DNA from: Candidatus Bathyarchaeota archaeon
GTDB lineage: Archaea > Thermoproteota > Bathyarchaeia > RBG-16-48-13 > GCA-020345945
Direction of reading: 5' to 3'
Assembly: GCA_020345945.1 (NCBI GenBank)
Contig: CP070773.1
Location: 782,515 to 789,201, forward strand
Length of the DNA stretch: 6,687 bases
Notes under the pieces: model-generated
Seen by the model: the letters and a program-made list of their open reading frames with translations, nothing else
Told to the model about the DNA's origin: nothing
Database searches by the model: none
Program-made: the position numbers and the translations under genes
Shown here: in pieces, positions 6,079-6,687 of the stretch
Numbering within the stretch: the first letter of the stretch is position 1
Layout: the number at the start of each line of letters is the position of its first letter

Positions 6079-6273
6079 ATGGAGGTTCGAATAGTCGGTC
6101 TAGTATCTATACTTCTCGCCAATCTCCTGTGGTATCTGAGCAGGAACCTAGTATGGATAGCAGTGTATCCGCCACCAATATGGAAGACAGTTTTGGACGT
6201 ATTGCCTTTCTTCTTGGGTGTTCTCGGTCTTCTGCTATTTCTATTCGACAGAGAAGAATCTCCCTGTGTCTAA
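6079..6273 (+). CDS. Small membrane protein, two predicted helices, unknown function
   Basis: I do not recognise this 64-residue product. Two hydrophobic stretches are clear: residues 5-20 (IVGLVSILLANLLWYL) and 38-56 (ending GVLGLLLFLF). They are joined by a segment with a PPP turn at 31-33 and aromatic residues. Basic residues near the N-terminus (R4) and after helix 1 (R22) and acidic residues at the C-terminus (DREE, 57-60) leave topology uncertain. Support for a real gene is its position alone in an otherwise non-coding gap, with no longer gene on the other strand, and the membrane-type composition. The ribosome site is weak (GGAAG at 6063-6067, 11 bases before the ATG). It diverges from the kinase-like gene and converges with the flavoprotein gene; a functional link to either is not shown. 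Confidence 0.55.
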   Translation: MEVRIVGLVSILLANLLWYLSRNLVWIAVYPPPIWKTVLDVLPFFLGVLGLLLFLFDREESPCV

Positions 6274-6311
6274 CCTTGGGTTTGGTTTGATATTGAATCG
6301 GTTTCGCTCTG

Positions 6312-6687
6312 TCAGGGTTCCTTGAGAGTTCCGAAGGACCACTGGACGACCTCGGTTAGCGCTGGGTGTATATGCAATCCTCTAACAATCGGGTAGAAAG
6401 TCTTGTCCCCTGAGCTCAGTGCGTTGATAACCTCTTGAATTAGGATAGGTGCGTAGGGTCCTATGATGTGTCCCCCAAGGAGTCTGTTCGTTTCCTTCTC
6501 GACGATGACTTTAAAGAACCCGTCCTCCTCACCGATGGCAGATCCCTTAGCTGTATCTCTATAATAGTATTTACCGACGAGAATATCCATTACTTTCTCT
6601 TTCGCTTGGTTCTCTGTTAATCCGACAGATGCGATCTGCGGGTGACCGTAGACTGCATGAGGAATCGCAGAGTAGTCAGCCTCAATC
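6312..6687 (-). CDS. Dihydrolipoamide dehydrogenase/mercuric reductase-type flavoprotein, C-terminal part
   Basis: The minus-strand frame enters from the right edge and gives 124 residues to a TGA at 6314-6312. It is the dimerisation domain (PF02852) of FAD-dependent pyridine nucleotide-disulphide oxidoreductases. In-window landmarks are AIPHAVYGHPQIASVGLTE at 7-25, GFFKVIVEKETNRLLGGHIIG at 56-76, and the active-site HIHPALTE at 105-112, in which His107 and Glu112 form the usual His-Glu pair that acts on the redox disulphide of the partner subunit. The family is about 450-480 residues, so the FAD and NAD domains and the CxxxxC motif lie outside the window. Without them, dihydrolipoamide dehydrogenase, mercuric reductase and related reductases cannot be told apart. 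An internal ATG at 6590 is not the true start. Confidence 0.9.
   Translation of the reverse strand, partial: IEADYSAIPHAVYGHPQIASVGLTENQAKEKVMDILVGKYYYRDTAKGSAIGEEDGFFKVIVEKETNRLLGGHIIGPYAPILIQEVINALSSGDKTFYPIVRGLHIHPALTEVVQWSFGTLKEP

Overview
The window reads as a piece of an archaeal chromosome of moderate GC content. Four observations support this. A tRNA-Thr gene is interrupted by a 15-base intron at the archaeal 37/38 position, with a bulge-helix-bulge fold. Ribosome binding sites are of the GGTGA/GGAGG type, and AT-rich TATA-like elements lie upstream of genes. A single-domain CinA-type protein is present. The enolase-like and MOFRL glycerate-kinase-like proteins have an archaeal flavour. 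The lineage cannot be fixed from this window; an uncultivated archaeon, for example of the TACK or Asgard groups, is only a guess.

Layout. Positions 1-691 (minus) hold most of a ThiL thiamine-phosphate kinase that runs off the left edge. An 83-base divergent promoter region separates it from tRNA-Thr(CGU) at 775-865 (plus), which has its CCA end encoded. Convergent with the tRNA is a family VIII esterase/class C beta-lactamase-like serine hydrolase (973-2163, minus), clearly GC-richer than its neighbours and plausibly acquired. Next on the minus strand is a CinA/MoCF-type pyrophosphatase-like protein (2308-3102). Then comes a tight two-gene unit, transcribed kinase first: a MOFRL-family glycerate 2-kinase-like protein (4490-5971, TTG start) followed after 18 bases by an enolase-like protein (3197-4471). 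A small two-helix membrane protein (6079-6273, plus) diverges from the kinase. The right edge cuts the C-terminal part of a dihydrolipoamide dehydrogenase/mercuric reductase-type flavoprotein (6312-6687, minus).

How the genes may work together. In textbook metabolism glycerate 2-kinase makes 2-phosphoglycerate and enolase turns it into phosphoenolpyruvate, so the pair looks like a glycerate-to-PEP module. However, both proteins have lost signature active-site motifs of the canonical enzymes while keeping their cores. The enolase-like protein keeps the metal ligands and the catalytic lysine, but lacks the acid/base glutamates, the substrate histidines and the C-terminal ERxxKYN block. The kinase-like protein keeps the GAGK lysine and the GGRNQE arginine, but lacks the SGGGSAL, SDVxGD/SGPT and TGPTGTN motifs. 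This joint divergence suggests a kinase/enolase-fold pair working on a substrate other than glycerate, and it is the most interesting signal here. No mobile element, CRISPR array or origin was seen. No gene-free stretch exceeds 150 bases.
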